Both the position numbers and the translations under genes were made by a program. Positions 1 to 13,100 of a DNA stretch of 64,000 nt are shown here, in pieces (within the stretch, counting starts at the first letter, position 1; each line of letters starts with the position of its first letter). Source of the DNA: Atherix ibis (lineage: Eukaryota > Arthropoda > Insecta > Diptera > Athericidae); the NCBI GenBank assembly GCA_958298945.1, contig OY282606.1, forward strand, positions 60,463,920 through 60,527,919, written 5' to 3'. The notes under the pieces were generated by a model that was given only the letters and a program-made list of their open reading frames with translations, was not told the DNA's origin and made no database searches.

Positions 1-32
1 AGTTGGTTATTCGATAGATGGTGAAATAGAAA

Positions 33-66
33 TCAGTTTGGTTTTCGCTTTTGTGCGATTTGGATG
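33..66 (+). promoter_or_regulatory. candidate core promoter of headcase (Inr + DPE)
   Basis: TCAGTT at 33-38 fits the fly initiator TCAKTY, with +1 at A35. GGATG at 62-66 lies exactly at +28 to +32 and fits the downstream promoter element RGWYV. The spacing between the two is the strict one required for DPE function. I see no TATA box, but almost no sequence lies upstream of it in the window. If used, transcription starts about 2.94 kb before the headcase ATG. Both motifs are short and could match by chance. Confidence 0.4.
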
Positions 67-2974
67 AAAATGAGTGGTTTGGTTTTAAAATTGGGTGTAT
101 ATATTTTTTTTTGTGTATAAATTAATTGTATTAGAAATAACAGACTTTTTTCTTACAATAAATGAAATTTTTTTATATGGAGTTAAAATGTAAAAAAAAA
201 CAAAAGTTAGAAGTGGAAAAAGTACAATAAATTGTAGATTCAACTTTCAAAATGTTTATGCATTCAAAAAGAGAATCTTTTGTATTATAACGATTTCTTT
301 GTGCCGGCAAAAATTGTTTAACTCTTTTTCTATACGTTGGGGCAGTTGTATGTATAAATTTTTTATTTACTTTTGTCTCATTTGTTTTATCGTTTGTTTT
401 TGTATTGATTTTCTGATCTTGCTATTTTTGTTTCGATACTTAATTTTTTTTCTTGTTTTAATTAAAAATTTAAATTGAAAATATGAATTATTTTCTTTAA
501 ATTTATTTTTAATATATTATATAATAAATGACCAATAAAGATTTGTAAATGAAATGATTTGACATTCAATTTGTTTTTCTCTGAATAAAACTAGAAACTA
601 CTACACGTTTGGACTTGGAAATTTTATTGTAATTAAAAATAAAAACTTTTAAATAAGATTGAAGTTGCATCATAAATAGTGTTAATAAAAGTTAGTGATT
701 TGTTTCACTGAAAATAATTACTAAATTTTTTATTCTTTTTATTGGTAGTAATAAAAACTGATAATAAATCAATTGTTTTTCTTGCAGTGATGTTAATTCG
801 AAACAGTTTGATGGAACAAATTCACCTTTTAAAATAAAGCTGATAAAATAATTGAAATTGAAATTACCTCATACTTAAAAAATAAATTAAATGAAATTTA
901 ACTTAGTTAATTTGTTCGTTGGATTCTTGTTTTTATAGAAAATAAAACTAATTGTAAATTTATTATTATTATTCCTCATATCGTCGATAATTATTATTTA
1001 TAACTAAAAAAAATATAATAGTATTATAAATATTCGGACGTGGGTGGGTGGTTTGTATTATTATTAATTCATTGTGACGAATATTTTATAAAAACAATAT
1101 TTTTTTAAACTACCTCTAAATATAATAAAACAGTATAATCGAAAGAAAAAGCAAATATTAATCTTACAATGGTTTTAGTTTATTTATCAAATACTTCGAA
1201 ATTGTGTGAACAAATTTTAAATGCAATTTATAATTGAAATTTAATTATCATTAACATTAACCAATTAATTTTTTTTAAATTAATAGTTATAAACAATGTG
1301 TAAGTCTATATTATTATTATTATTGTTAATGTGTTCTTTTTTTTGAATAATAAATATACTTATTTTGTTATCAAAAAAGCCGAAATTTTTACTACCTTTG
1401 TTTACAAAAGTTTGGAAATTAAAGTGAATGGGGAGGAAAAATCAAGAGACAGAATTAATTCAGATGTATTAGTTTGTGATGGTATTGTGTATCTCAGGAA
1501 TAAATACAGAAAAAATTATTTTTAAATATATTATAATACATAACAATTGAAAGCAAAATATAATAATAGTGTGTTTTTCTCTGTTCAAATAATTAAGTGT
1601 TTTTATAAATAGAGATAAAGTTAAATTTTTATTCGTCGTTAAGTTGGAATATTTCTAAAATATTATGTTTTGTTTTTCTTTTTCTATACTCAAATAAATT
1701 AATCAAATTTAATAATTTCTCTGGTACAAAACATCAATTAATAATATAAAACATAAAACACATTTAAAACTAAAAAAGTGTTTATATTAATCGGTTGATC
1801 GAATAATGCTAAAAATTATATAATTTTAGTGTAGTGTAGACGTACTGTGCTTTTATCGAAAAATATAATATAAAATTTTGTATTTAATTGAAGATTTTTA
1901 CAAAAAATAACATTTTTAAGTAAATATATGCTAAGATATATATAATTTTTTCAAATGACAACAATTTTAAAAGATAATATTTTTCGCTCTGTGACTGTTT
2001 TGTGCGTTAAAACAAATAAATTCTTTATAGAAGATATAAAAAAATAACTAAAAACAATTGCCAACATTTTTTTAATATAAATTAATTTGTGATATTTGGA
2101 ACAAAAGTACATTTCTCTTATACAAAAAATAAAATATTTATTCTTTAATAAAGGACATTATAACAGTCTATTTATTGTCATATCAGCAGGCAGTAGTAGA
2201 AGCGACATAATAAGCAGCAGCAACGACATAATAAGCAGCAGCAACGAACGCTGTACCATTAGCAACAATCTACTTAAATTTATGATATTTATAATAATAT
2301 ATAGCAATAATAATTTACCTATTTATAAATAGATAACAAAGCATATAAATAAAATAACAAGAAAATATATAGAAGATATTCTATCGAACGTTTTTATAAT
2401 AATATAGATTTCACATTTTTATTATAAAAATTATATAATAAATAATTAAACATGTATATATATATATAATATATAATATAATTAACTAGAATATTTAACG
2501 TAATAAATATAATAGAAAAAGAACTTTTTGATATAATATATTATAACAATTTGTGTAGTGTTTTGATATTTTTATACGCTATAATCAACTTCAATAAGTA
2601 CCTATCTATAAAAATAAAATATATAAATATATTAAACAAATAAAAAGCAAATTTAATTAATACGAAAATATAGTAAAATTGATTATTGAACCAGACCGGT
2701 AGCGGCGATAATTACAAATTGCATTCGAGATCAGCGAGTTTAATACCATTATTTAATTCTCCCTCGTAAAATCAACAAAATAATTTCAAATAAGCAAACA
2801 ATCATAAAATTAATACATAAAGTATCAAATTAAAATAGTTTAGTTAATTGATTATCTTTGGCTTAGATTGGTTGAATTATAGTTAATTGTTTTTAATATA
2901 GTTTTTTTTCTACAAAGTATAACTATAAATTTACGAAAATAGCTACCTTAACTGCTTATCATCCGTTGCTCCTT
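67..2974 (+). other. AT-rich stretch, probable headcase 5' leader / upstream intron
   Basis: No protein-coding gene is visible. The small open frames here (1331-1525, 2096-2332) show no recognisable domain. A 21-bp unit containing CAGCAGCAA is tandemly duplicated at 2203-2244. A possible splice acceptor (pyrimidine run then ACAAAG, AG at 2916-2917) lies just before the ATG, so the leader may be spliced. I cannot place its exon borders from sequence alone. Confidence 0.4.
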
Positions 2975-4025
2975 ATGGCACCGCGGAGGAACAACAGTAC
3001 TACCCATTCTGGTGTAGATGTCCATACCTTATTTGGGCTTAACGATTACAATCATAGTTGTGATTCAATTTCGAGCGCAACTTCTTCATTATCAACAGTA
3101 GCCATAGGATCACCATCATCTCTGCCGAATTCATGTGGTGGGATTGTTGGAAATGGTAATTTGCAACAATTGCAACCATTGATACAGATAAATATGTCGA
3201 ACCTAAATCATCAGCAACTACAGCAACATCATCATATATCAAACGCTGGTGGTGATGGATGTGAAAATTCACAACGGTGTTGCGTACCTACAGGCGATTG
3301 TTTTAATTTGAATTCAACTGAAAGCAGTTTAATCAATCTTGGCGACTTAAGCGATTGTATTCGTGTCATTTGTAATAATGAAAGCTGTTCAGTTGGACAA
3401 TATATGCATCGAGAATGTTTTGAGGCATGGGAGCAAGGAGTTCTAAATTCCTTGAAGTCGATTGGTCGTGCTCGATCTTGGTCGGACCGTCAGCGAGCTC
3501 AAAACTTATGGACCAAGAAGGGCTACGATTTAGTTTTTAAGGCCTGCGGCTGTAAATGTGGTCGTGGTCATTTGAAAAAGGATCTTAATTGGCAACCACC
3601 ATCTGCTAATCTATCCGGTCGTTCAGAAGAAGAAGCAACCAAGAAGAAGAAAAAGCGCAATAGGAACAACCAGAAACCAATACTAGCAATTTCGACTGGG
3701 AATCCTGGATCATATCATCCAAATAGTCAAATGAATAACAATAATGGAAATGGTCTAATTATAAATGGTACTAGTGGAACCACTAACAGTATTGGACCAA
3801 ACGGTAGTAATGCCATGCTGAATGTTAATACCAATGGGACCTTTGAATTACGTACACGCACTGGAAGTCTTTCCTCAAGCAATGGTTCAACGTCACCTCC
3901 TGTTTCCGGATCAAGTGAGCACAGTCTATCACCTGTACATAATGGAAATTCCTCCACTTTGGTAAATAAATTGTTCAGTAATCAGCAGCAACAACCCCAG
4001 TATCAAGAGCAGCAGCAGCAGCAGC

Positions 4026-4060
<35 letters not shown>

Positions 4061-4131
4061 CTGTTACAAAAGCAGCAACTGCAAACGAAACAAATAAAAT
4101 CAAAAATTGAACTCTATTCGGAACGTGTTAG
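2975..4131 (+). CDS. hdc: hdc exon 1: N-terminal HECA domain
   Basis: I chose the ATG at 2975 because MAPRRNN is the family-like start; a TTG lies in frame three codons earlier. The exon encodes 385 full codons plus two bases. Residues 102-206 hold the Cys/His-rich block, including CCVPTGDC, MHRECFEAWEQG and CGCKCGRGH, and this block is the family signature. A lysine-rich patch follows, then N/S/G-rich linker and a glutamine run encoded at about 4010-4065 by CAG and CAA repeats. The exon ends at AG|GTAAGT (donor 4132-4133) in phase 2. Confidence 0.93.
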
Positions 4132-7100
4132 GTAAGTTATGTTATAATATATTGTTTTTATTATTCAAATTAAAAAAATTATGTAATATGAATAAGGTAT
4201 ATTATTTAAGTAAGCTAATGTGTAAAACGTGATTTCGGTTTAATTATTTGTAGATTGAAAACCGCATTATTTTGCGATTAGTAGCAAACGAATTTTTTTG
4301 TGTCCGAAGCGAAAGAATTATTTTTTAAACTAATAATAAAATTAACGTTATGTACTTTCGAATAATTTTACTATAATCGATTTTAAATCTAGATTATTTA
4401 ATTGTTTAGGAAATTGTAACGAAAATTTTTTTATTATCATATTTATGTTACGATATATTTCCATCGCAGTTTGGAGGCTATTTTATTAAGTAAAAGATAC
4501 TATTTTTTTTTTGAGTTTGACTTATATTTTTTCTGACTGGATTTTCCCGAATATAAAACTAATATCTAATAAATAGAATTTAAGAGTGTATATAAATAAA
4601 ACTTGGTTTCTATTTATTTCTCCAAATTATTTTTTCCATGTTCCTAAGGGTAGGTCAAGATAAATCTACCTGAATAGTGTCTCGTATAAGTTTACGCAAG
4701 ATTAGCAAACGAGATTTTTCAAGTAGTACACAACAATTTTCTTTGTTTCTTTGCATAAGAGTTACTCGTAAAAATTTTGTGATCGGCTTTTATTAAGAAA
4801 GTCATATTTAGGCAACTACTACATTACGCATATATTGGAGAAAATTGTGAAATAATTTGGTGAAGTAGCTGATTTCATATTCGGTGTGTGCTAGATGTGG
4901 AGTACAGACGTGGAGTGAAATGATTTCCCCTTCTGAATGTTTCGTCATATTTTACTTTCGATCGACAAAGTAAAACCATGCTCAGCAGGAGCAGTTCGAC
5001 ATCTCAATTTCCTTAGACCTTTTTTTTTTTTTTTTTAAAAAAATCGGGTCTGAGAAGAGATTTCGTCACAAAAATTAATTGTGTGTAATGTTGTCTCTCG
5101 TATTAGTATTAGATGTATAGAGTGGATCATATAAATGTTCCATTTTAAAATGGTGGACCATTCAAAAACTAGTGTATATTTTTTTAAGTTTCCGGTTTGA
5201 TTAGAAAGATTGAACCTTGAAATTTAATAATGAAGGAAAATATTGACAACTTTCGAAAATCGGATAATCAGCCGAAATTCTGATATCAATTGGCCGCCTT
5301 GGAGCTGTGATTTGAGCCCGTTGGACTATTTTCTGTGGGGAGCCGTCAAGGATAAATGTTACGCAAGCCTTCCAGTTACAATTGAGGCCTTGAAACACGA
5401 AAGCAAAGTTGCCACTGAAGAGATACAGGCCCAGACAATCGAAAATGTACTGAAAAATTGGGTCGAGCGAATGGGGTAGTCTAAGGCCAGCCGTGGTAGT
5501 CATTTAAATGATGTTGTATTTCCTTCTTAAATTTCAAGGTTCAATCTTTCTAATAAAACCGGAAATTTAAAAAAATATACACTAGTTTTTTTTATTTACT
5601 TTTTAAAATGTAACTTTTAAATTTGCACTCATATATGGTCCACCCTATATTACTTATTTTCGAATTTAGTTAAGAAAGCAAAATCAATTTATTTAAAAGT
5701 GATAAAGAAATTGGACTGAAGAGATGATTTTGAAAATTGCTTAGTCGAGTTTTTCGCTAATAAGAACCAGAAATGGCAAAAAATTATAAAACAAAATGGT
5801 GCATAATTGACCCAAATCGGACAATTCGAACCATATTAAATAACCTTGAAATAAACGTAAAATAAATGAATTTATTTTTCTCCCAACCAATGTATATATA
5901 TATATGTGATGCAAACACAATTCCGACGGTAAGTGAAAACTGAACTGCAAACGCCAAAAATTAACGAATTTTACCCGAACTAAACCATTTAAATACAATT
6001 GCAATAAAATTTATATTCATTCAATTTCTTAATTTATTTCAAATAATAATCCTGGCAAATAACAAAAACTTCAACTACAACTATAAAATTAAAACAAAAG
6101 AACATTTAGTAGTTTTGTTTTAAAAGCCATATTATTCAAATTCTACCATGTATTTGGAAATATGGCATATATCATTAGAAAGGTTATTTTATTTAATATA
6201 AATTTATTATTTAATACCCATATAATTTCGGAAAATGGAAAAAATCGATTTGGTGATTAAAAATTATGCGAATACTGTTATTTTGTAAGATATAAATATG
6301 GAATATATATGCTCAATCAATATTATTCTTTCATTAGTATTTGATAGTTCTCAAATTTATACTTCAGCAGGAAAAGTTGCGCAAGTTATAGCGTTATTGT
6401 GGGCTGTATGTAGTCAACGTGAAGTAAGTAGCTCATGAGCTGAATTTCATATAGCTCCAAAATTCAGAAAATCAATTTAATTGGCGGCAAAATTCAGGCC
6501 GAACACGATAAAAGTCTTAAAGTCCACTTCACATGGCGCTATTTTTCCTGCTCTTTTTTTGTTTGCTACTGTGCTCTCTGGAGGTCAATTCCGGTTGTGC
6601 TTTCGGGTCTTGGCAAACCCGCGTACCTGAGTTGGCTTAGCGGTGCCTAGGAATTTACAAGATTCGTTACCGTAGCTCAATGAGCGCAGTACAAACCAAA
6701 GTACTGTTAAAACAAAAATAGGTACTACGGGAATTGGGGTGCCCCATGGTGTTAAAACACACTGTGTCCGATAATGGTGAGGCGCCTAAAGCAGCAACGT
6801 AGTGACTCTTGTTAAAACCCATATCGCGGGTACGATCTCCGGATCGCAGGTAGGAGGTAACTGGCAAATGTAGCAATACTTTGCAATTATCTCGGGCGTT
6901 GTCACTGCTTTTGACAGCAGAGGTTTAGATAGGGCTCGTCACTAACAGTTGGAATAGTCAGACTGTTAACTATCATTTATGGTAGTGCGCTGATTGAGCG
7001 TAATCTCAATCGCAATGGTTGTGGGCGATTGGTGCTATTTTGTTTTAGGATGAGGTATGACACCACTAAATATAGAGATATAAATATGCTCTCTGGAATG

Positions 7101-10100
7101 CTTACCTTACCCCGCTATTATTTTCGAAGCTAGATTTCAGAAATAGAACCGGTTCTTTTTTTCTTTCTACCAAATTATATTGTCACGAGGGCTACATGAA
7201 CAGATGACACATAAATTTGTTTACGTAGATAGATGTGTGTACGTAATCAACGGTACGTATGTGTCATTTGTTCCCAGCTAGAAACGCAACTTTAAAACGA
7301 GCATCGTGTGGTGACAACATGCTTAAAAATCATCGGAACATCAAGCGCCGCAGCCAGCAAAAAAAGAAGTAAGAAAATTAGCGTCGATTCAATTGCGTTC
7401 GACTTCAGCAGCATCTGCCGTTCGTCGAGTCATGTGCGGAAACGAGAAATATTACATATGACACACACCAATCGTTTCACCTACCGATCCACTTTTTCTC
7501 CGATGGGACGAAAATTTGTATTCATAGCAAGGACAGAAAAAAACGGGTCTATCGGCTACCTGGAGAATAATTTGCGTAATGCTGAAAGAAGAGTCAGTAT
7601 GGTGGAGGTTTATATCAATCGTGGAAGAACTGGCAGAAAACGGCCTGTTTATTAGTATTTGTAATAATATTTTTCGTAATTTAAGTATATTTTTGTTGTT
7701 TAAACTTTGGAAAAAAACACTTGAAATTGTAAGGGTGCCCCGCCGAACACTAGCAAAACTTAGTAAAACACTTGTTTTATTTAATACACAACTTTTTATT
7801 TTTCCGTAATCCTTAATTAAACTTTTTCAATTCATCTCCTATCCACGTCTGTCAGAAGAAGACTCTCTCTTCTATTTAACTAAACAATTGCCGACCAAAC
7901 ATTACTTATAAGTAAAACAAAAACAATTTTTTTTTGTCTTACTCCCTCAAAATATTGGAGAAGCTGGAGTTGGTCGATGAGTTGGCCGGTCTATAGCATA
8001 AATCAAAATCCAATAGACAACGTTTGATCAGTTATATATGGCAGGAAATACAAAACACAAAGCCAAAAATCAATGACTGGGCCCCCTTTGTTTTTAATTT
8101 CACAATATTTATACTATTTTTCTTTATAATTGTATCTAGCCTTAAATGTTAAATTATCGCAATAGACAAACTTTTTTTTATTAGAGTTGTTGCTATTTAT
8201 GTTGATTGAATCGTTAACACGTTCATTACGAACAATTCGATTAAAATTTGTTCGTGGCTCATCAAATACTGCACCACGCTTCTGAAAACGCGTTATTAAG
8301 TTTATCATGTTTGCAGTGGGAGCTGTAACGGGATAAAATGCTGACAATAGAGTGTTGTAACAATAGATTGTCCGCAAAAAAATTAAAATTCAACAATTTT
8401 GACACGTTCTTGCACTTGAGTATGAAGAAATTATAATATTATATAAAATTCTTTATAAATCAGCAAAAAAAAAAAATTGAAAAATAAAAAAGTTATATAT
8501 GCATTTTAAATCGTCAGTCCGAATTGGCCCACACTGCATTTAAAGTCTTAACAAAACGATAAGTGCATAACGTTCGTATAACATACAAGAGCTCACAGGA
8601 GAAACGTTGCTTTGGCTCTCGAGTAACCGTTTATTTATATATTTGCAAATCATAACCGTTGCTAGTTAAAAGAGTTAAATAGTTCGATTAAATGATATTA
8701 GTTCAGAACATGGTAACTGATTGGATTCTGGCTTAACGAAATTATTACTAATTATAATTCAATTTCTATTTACTTAGTTTGTAAGCTGTGGTTTTCACGC
8801 ATTTTATTAGAATGTATGAGTTTATATTTTTTGAAAGATATGGTTGGAAGACGTAGATAGGAACACATTTAATGCAGATCATAGTGAGAGCGGATAATGA
8901 AAATTTTCTATTAAAGAAACTTAAAAAAAACGATGATCTGCATTAAATGTAAAATGAAATAATTTTATTACTTTTTACATAAAAGCATGCGTTATAGTTC
9001 AACCAATGCAACCCATAACGTGGTTAGAATCAGTACATGCGTCGGGTTTCATTCCGTAATTGTTTTTATTTTTATGGATTAATATTTGATTTATAAATAT
9101 TGTAAAAATTTCCTTACATTTATCTGCTTATCTGTTTATTCTTTTATTTCACAATATAATGTCAGTTATGAGCAGCCTATTAACTCTTCTTTTTCGGTTG
9201 AGCAAGTTAGAAATAGTTTCATCTGAAAATTTGTTTCAAAATACCCATCCATAAACATAATCGAAAAACAAACGTGTTTTCGTTTATTTTTCCCGCCATT
9301 TTTTTCCCCCCTCAACTACTAATACTTCGTATTCAAAATGACCTTCGAAATGTTGTTTTTATTAAGTGGGAGGAGGAAAAATATTCACAATTTGAAAATG
9401 TATTACTTGGCATGTGAATTATATGTATTTGTAAATTCATATCCCAGTGTATATGTAAGTAACGAAAAGTTGATGAAATGAGAAAAAAACCAAAACACAC
9501 CACGGTATTGGAAATTAAGAAAAAGATAGCAACACAACAAACGGATGAAAACGGAAGGCCAAAGCAAAATAGAAGAACTTGTTAGCCTTGAATGTTTATC
9601 AAAAGTAGTCAAGTCTTCCGCTTCTTAATTCTAGTTTGATTTTGCCAACAAAATTCCATTTTGTTATCTATTTTTTCATTTTTCTTACTGTATTCCATTT
9701 TGTTCTCTATTTTTTCATTTTTCTTACTGAAATTGTAGAGCGCTTCACATCTAAGTATAATTTAAATTTTGTAGTGAGATTTCGGACTACAAAATTTAAA
9801 TTATACTTAGATGTGAAGCGCTCTACAATTTCATAGAACCGATTTTGTCTGTAATATCCATGTGGTCTTCCGCAATAATTAATTATGGATAAAAAAAATC
9901 ATAAGAACTAAGAAAACTTATTCCAAAACGTCACAAGTCTTTGATCATGCACTCATTATACGTAATGAAAACAGTTTCCATTTTAAAATGTGAAAGACAA
10001 CTTCTAAAATTTTGTATGATTTGAAAACTAACAAATTAAAAAAAATTATCAATACGAATAAAATAAGCAACTGATTTAAAAAATAAAAGGAAATACACGG

Positions 10101-13100
10101 TGTGTCCCAAAAATAACCGAACTTTATATTTAAATCATACAACATGCAGCGCCATCTATTGAAAATTTACAGCATTAGATACATTCATCCTCTTTCAAAC
10201 GCACCTAAATTCATGTAAATCGGATGATAGGTGTGAAAGTTACAGCCATTTCAATAAAAGAAAAAGTGTGCTGCTGTTACAAAACAAGAAAGAGCAAATA
10301 TAAAATTTTGTGTTGAACTTAAAAAAAAATTCGCTGAGACATACGAATTGATGGAAAAAGTTTATAATGATGATTGTATGAGTCGTACTCAAGTTTATAA
10401 GTGGTTTACACGATTTAAAAATGGTCGTGAGAATTTAAAGGACGACCTAAGGCCAGGTCGTCCAGAAGCTAGTAATCGTGCTGAATTGGTGGAAAAAGTC
10501 CGTGAAATCATTGGTATCGATGTAAATTTTACTACGAGAATATTGGCTGAGGAATAAAATACGAGTAAAAACACTATTTGGAGAATTTTAACTGAAGATT
10601 TGGGTAAAAGAAAGGGGTGTGCGCGTTGTGTTCCACATGAATTAAATGAAGACCAAAAAAGTGAACGAATTTTTGATGAAAAAACGGATTTCTCTCATCA
10701 ACCACCCTCCGTATTCGCCTGATCTATCATCATGTGACTATTTTCTATTTCCAAAACTGAAAACCAAGATGAAAGAAGCATTTTATGATGGTATCCCAGC
10801 CATTTTTGTTTTGTAACATTAGCACATTTTTTCTTTTATTGAAATGGCTGTAACTTTCACATCTATCATCCGATATACATGAATTTAATTCGTTTGAAAG
10901 AGGATGACTGTATCTTTTAAACGCTGTAAATTTTCAATAGATGGCGCTGCAAGTTGTATGATTTAAATATAAAGTTCGGTTATTTTTGAGACACACCGTG
11001 TATGGGTTCCTCTTCATCTGCTTACGGAAAAAAAATTTGTGTCGTCGCATTGACATTTGTGATCTGCTTCTCAAACGTCAAGACAATGATCCATTTTTTA
11101 AGCTTATCATCACTGGGGACGAGAAATGGGTTGTCTACAACAATGTTAAGTGCAAAAGATCCTGGAGTAGAAAATATGAACCGACTCAAACCACTTCGAA
11201 AGCTCATATTTATCAAAAAAGGTTAAGCTATCTGTTGGGTGGGATTTCAAAGGAATCGTTTATTTTGAGCTTCAGTCATCAGTTGGACAAATTGAATGAT
11301 TCACTTAAAGAAAAAAGGCCAATAAATTGAGTTGTTCGGAAAGTAATTTCGTAATGAAACGAAATTAACGATTTCAATTTTTCAAAGCTTATGAATCCTA
11401 AAAATATTGTTTTTTTTAAATATTATTTTTTAAAACAATTCGAATATTAAGAACTTTTTGAATCCTTCCTATTCTTTAAAGCAATTTAAAAATTAAAAAT
11501 CTAAATTTTCAAGGAACTTCCTATTCAATTCTTTCTATTCTGGAGCAAAATTTCATTCCAAGTTTGAAGGAGCTTTGCGCAAACATTCTGTTAGTTTATT
11601 GGATGGAATATTTAGTCGTAGAAAAATATTTTGATTATAGTGGATATATATGGTCCCCAAAGATCATTGCTCCTCCTGCTCCTACAAGAATGATAAACAT
11701 AGATGAAAAATGTACTTAGGGTTCCTATCATACTGAAAGTAAAGTCGTTTTCGTAAAATCATTGCCTCCGAAAGATTAGCCAATTTTCAGCTTTATTCTT
11801 GAATTCTCCCGTTATTCTAACAAGTTCTTCTTTCACAAGTACTTTGAAGCATCTTCAGACTAACGCAACAAACAAACGCGTGGGCTCAAATTTGATTCCA
11901 TTACTCCAGAAGATGTGTTGTGGACGAAGAAAAAGTGTTCTCACCACTATTGTCACATCAGAAGTGCCTCCCTCAACCAGAGTTTTGTTCGATTCCCGCG
12001 TTATATCTGAAGTCGTTGCCTCCTAATCAAAGGTGTATACGTATTTGTTTCAGCTCTTTTTCAAAATATACAAAAATTGCAGACTTGGTCATTTTAAGTA
12101 GAATATCCTTTATCTTGCAGAGGACATATTTTATATATTTTCAGAGAAACTTCATGCATTTGTAATTCTACTGACTGTATTTTTTCGAAATTAAAAATTA
12201 CAGTAATTTAATGAAAAATAAATTTGCATATTTATGAATTATAATAAACACAAAAATACAAGGTAAGATTGAATTAAGAAACGATATAACTTAGTGTACA
12301 AAATAGGGTCATAAACTAAATGCAGATCCTTCCAGAAACAATACAACCTGGAAAAGTGCACATGTAGTCTGAATCAATTGTAAAAAACTATTTATTGTAA
12401 AGAAAAGTAAAAAAAAGTCATCGTTTAAATATGATGATCGGTAGTATACGAGTATATAGCTATCGTATCGTTATTATGCATTACTCTAGCCCTGAGTGTA
12501 CAGTGAAGGCCAAAAGTTCTCTAGAAATCTTTGTTGAAAATCTTAAGAAATCGGAAACATATTATTTATTTCTTATAAATGCTATCGTAATTTCAATTTC
12601 TGCTCCATTTATTGCCATAACAGTCCAAATTGAATTACCATGGAAAAATAAATGTAACATTTATATGGTGCTGCTTCCGAAAGTATTTTACTCTTACTAT
12701 GCCTAAACATTATACTGTATATATAATATAAGATGTAATATGATTAATTTCTATTTAACCAAAAATTTGAAAACGTAAAAGAACTCGTGAAATATGCCTT
12801 GAGTTACGCTCTACTATTGTATTTTTATTTAACGAATCAGTGTTTTATAGTTGCTAAGATTCAAATTTTAAAAATTGCGTTCATAGAACCTTATAATCGG
12901 TCGATCAATAATTGCATAAATTTTTTTTATGTTTAAGATTAAAATTAATATAATTAAAATGATATTTTTCATTTGTTCATTTTATTTTCCCAGTATTATT
13001 TAACTTTTCCTTAAAATCAATGTGGTAGCATAATTTTTGCCTGTTGTGTATATACTAAGGACTTGCGAAATGTCGAAAAGTATTTATACTTTTAGAAGAA

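Noticed and set aside
2966..2974. TTG as translation start of hdc
   Set aside because: An ATG with the family-like MAPRRN start is three codons downstream; non-ATG starts are rare.
7308..7655. 115-codon open frame
   Set aside because: Lies inside dispersed repeat X and the second copy does not keep it open.
12431..12706. 91-codon open frame
   Set aside because: No domain, no neighbouring exon structure, average AT-rich composition.
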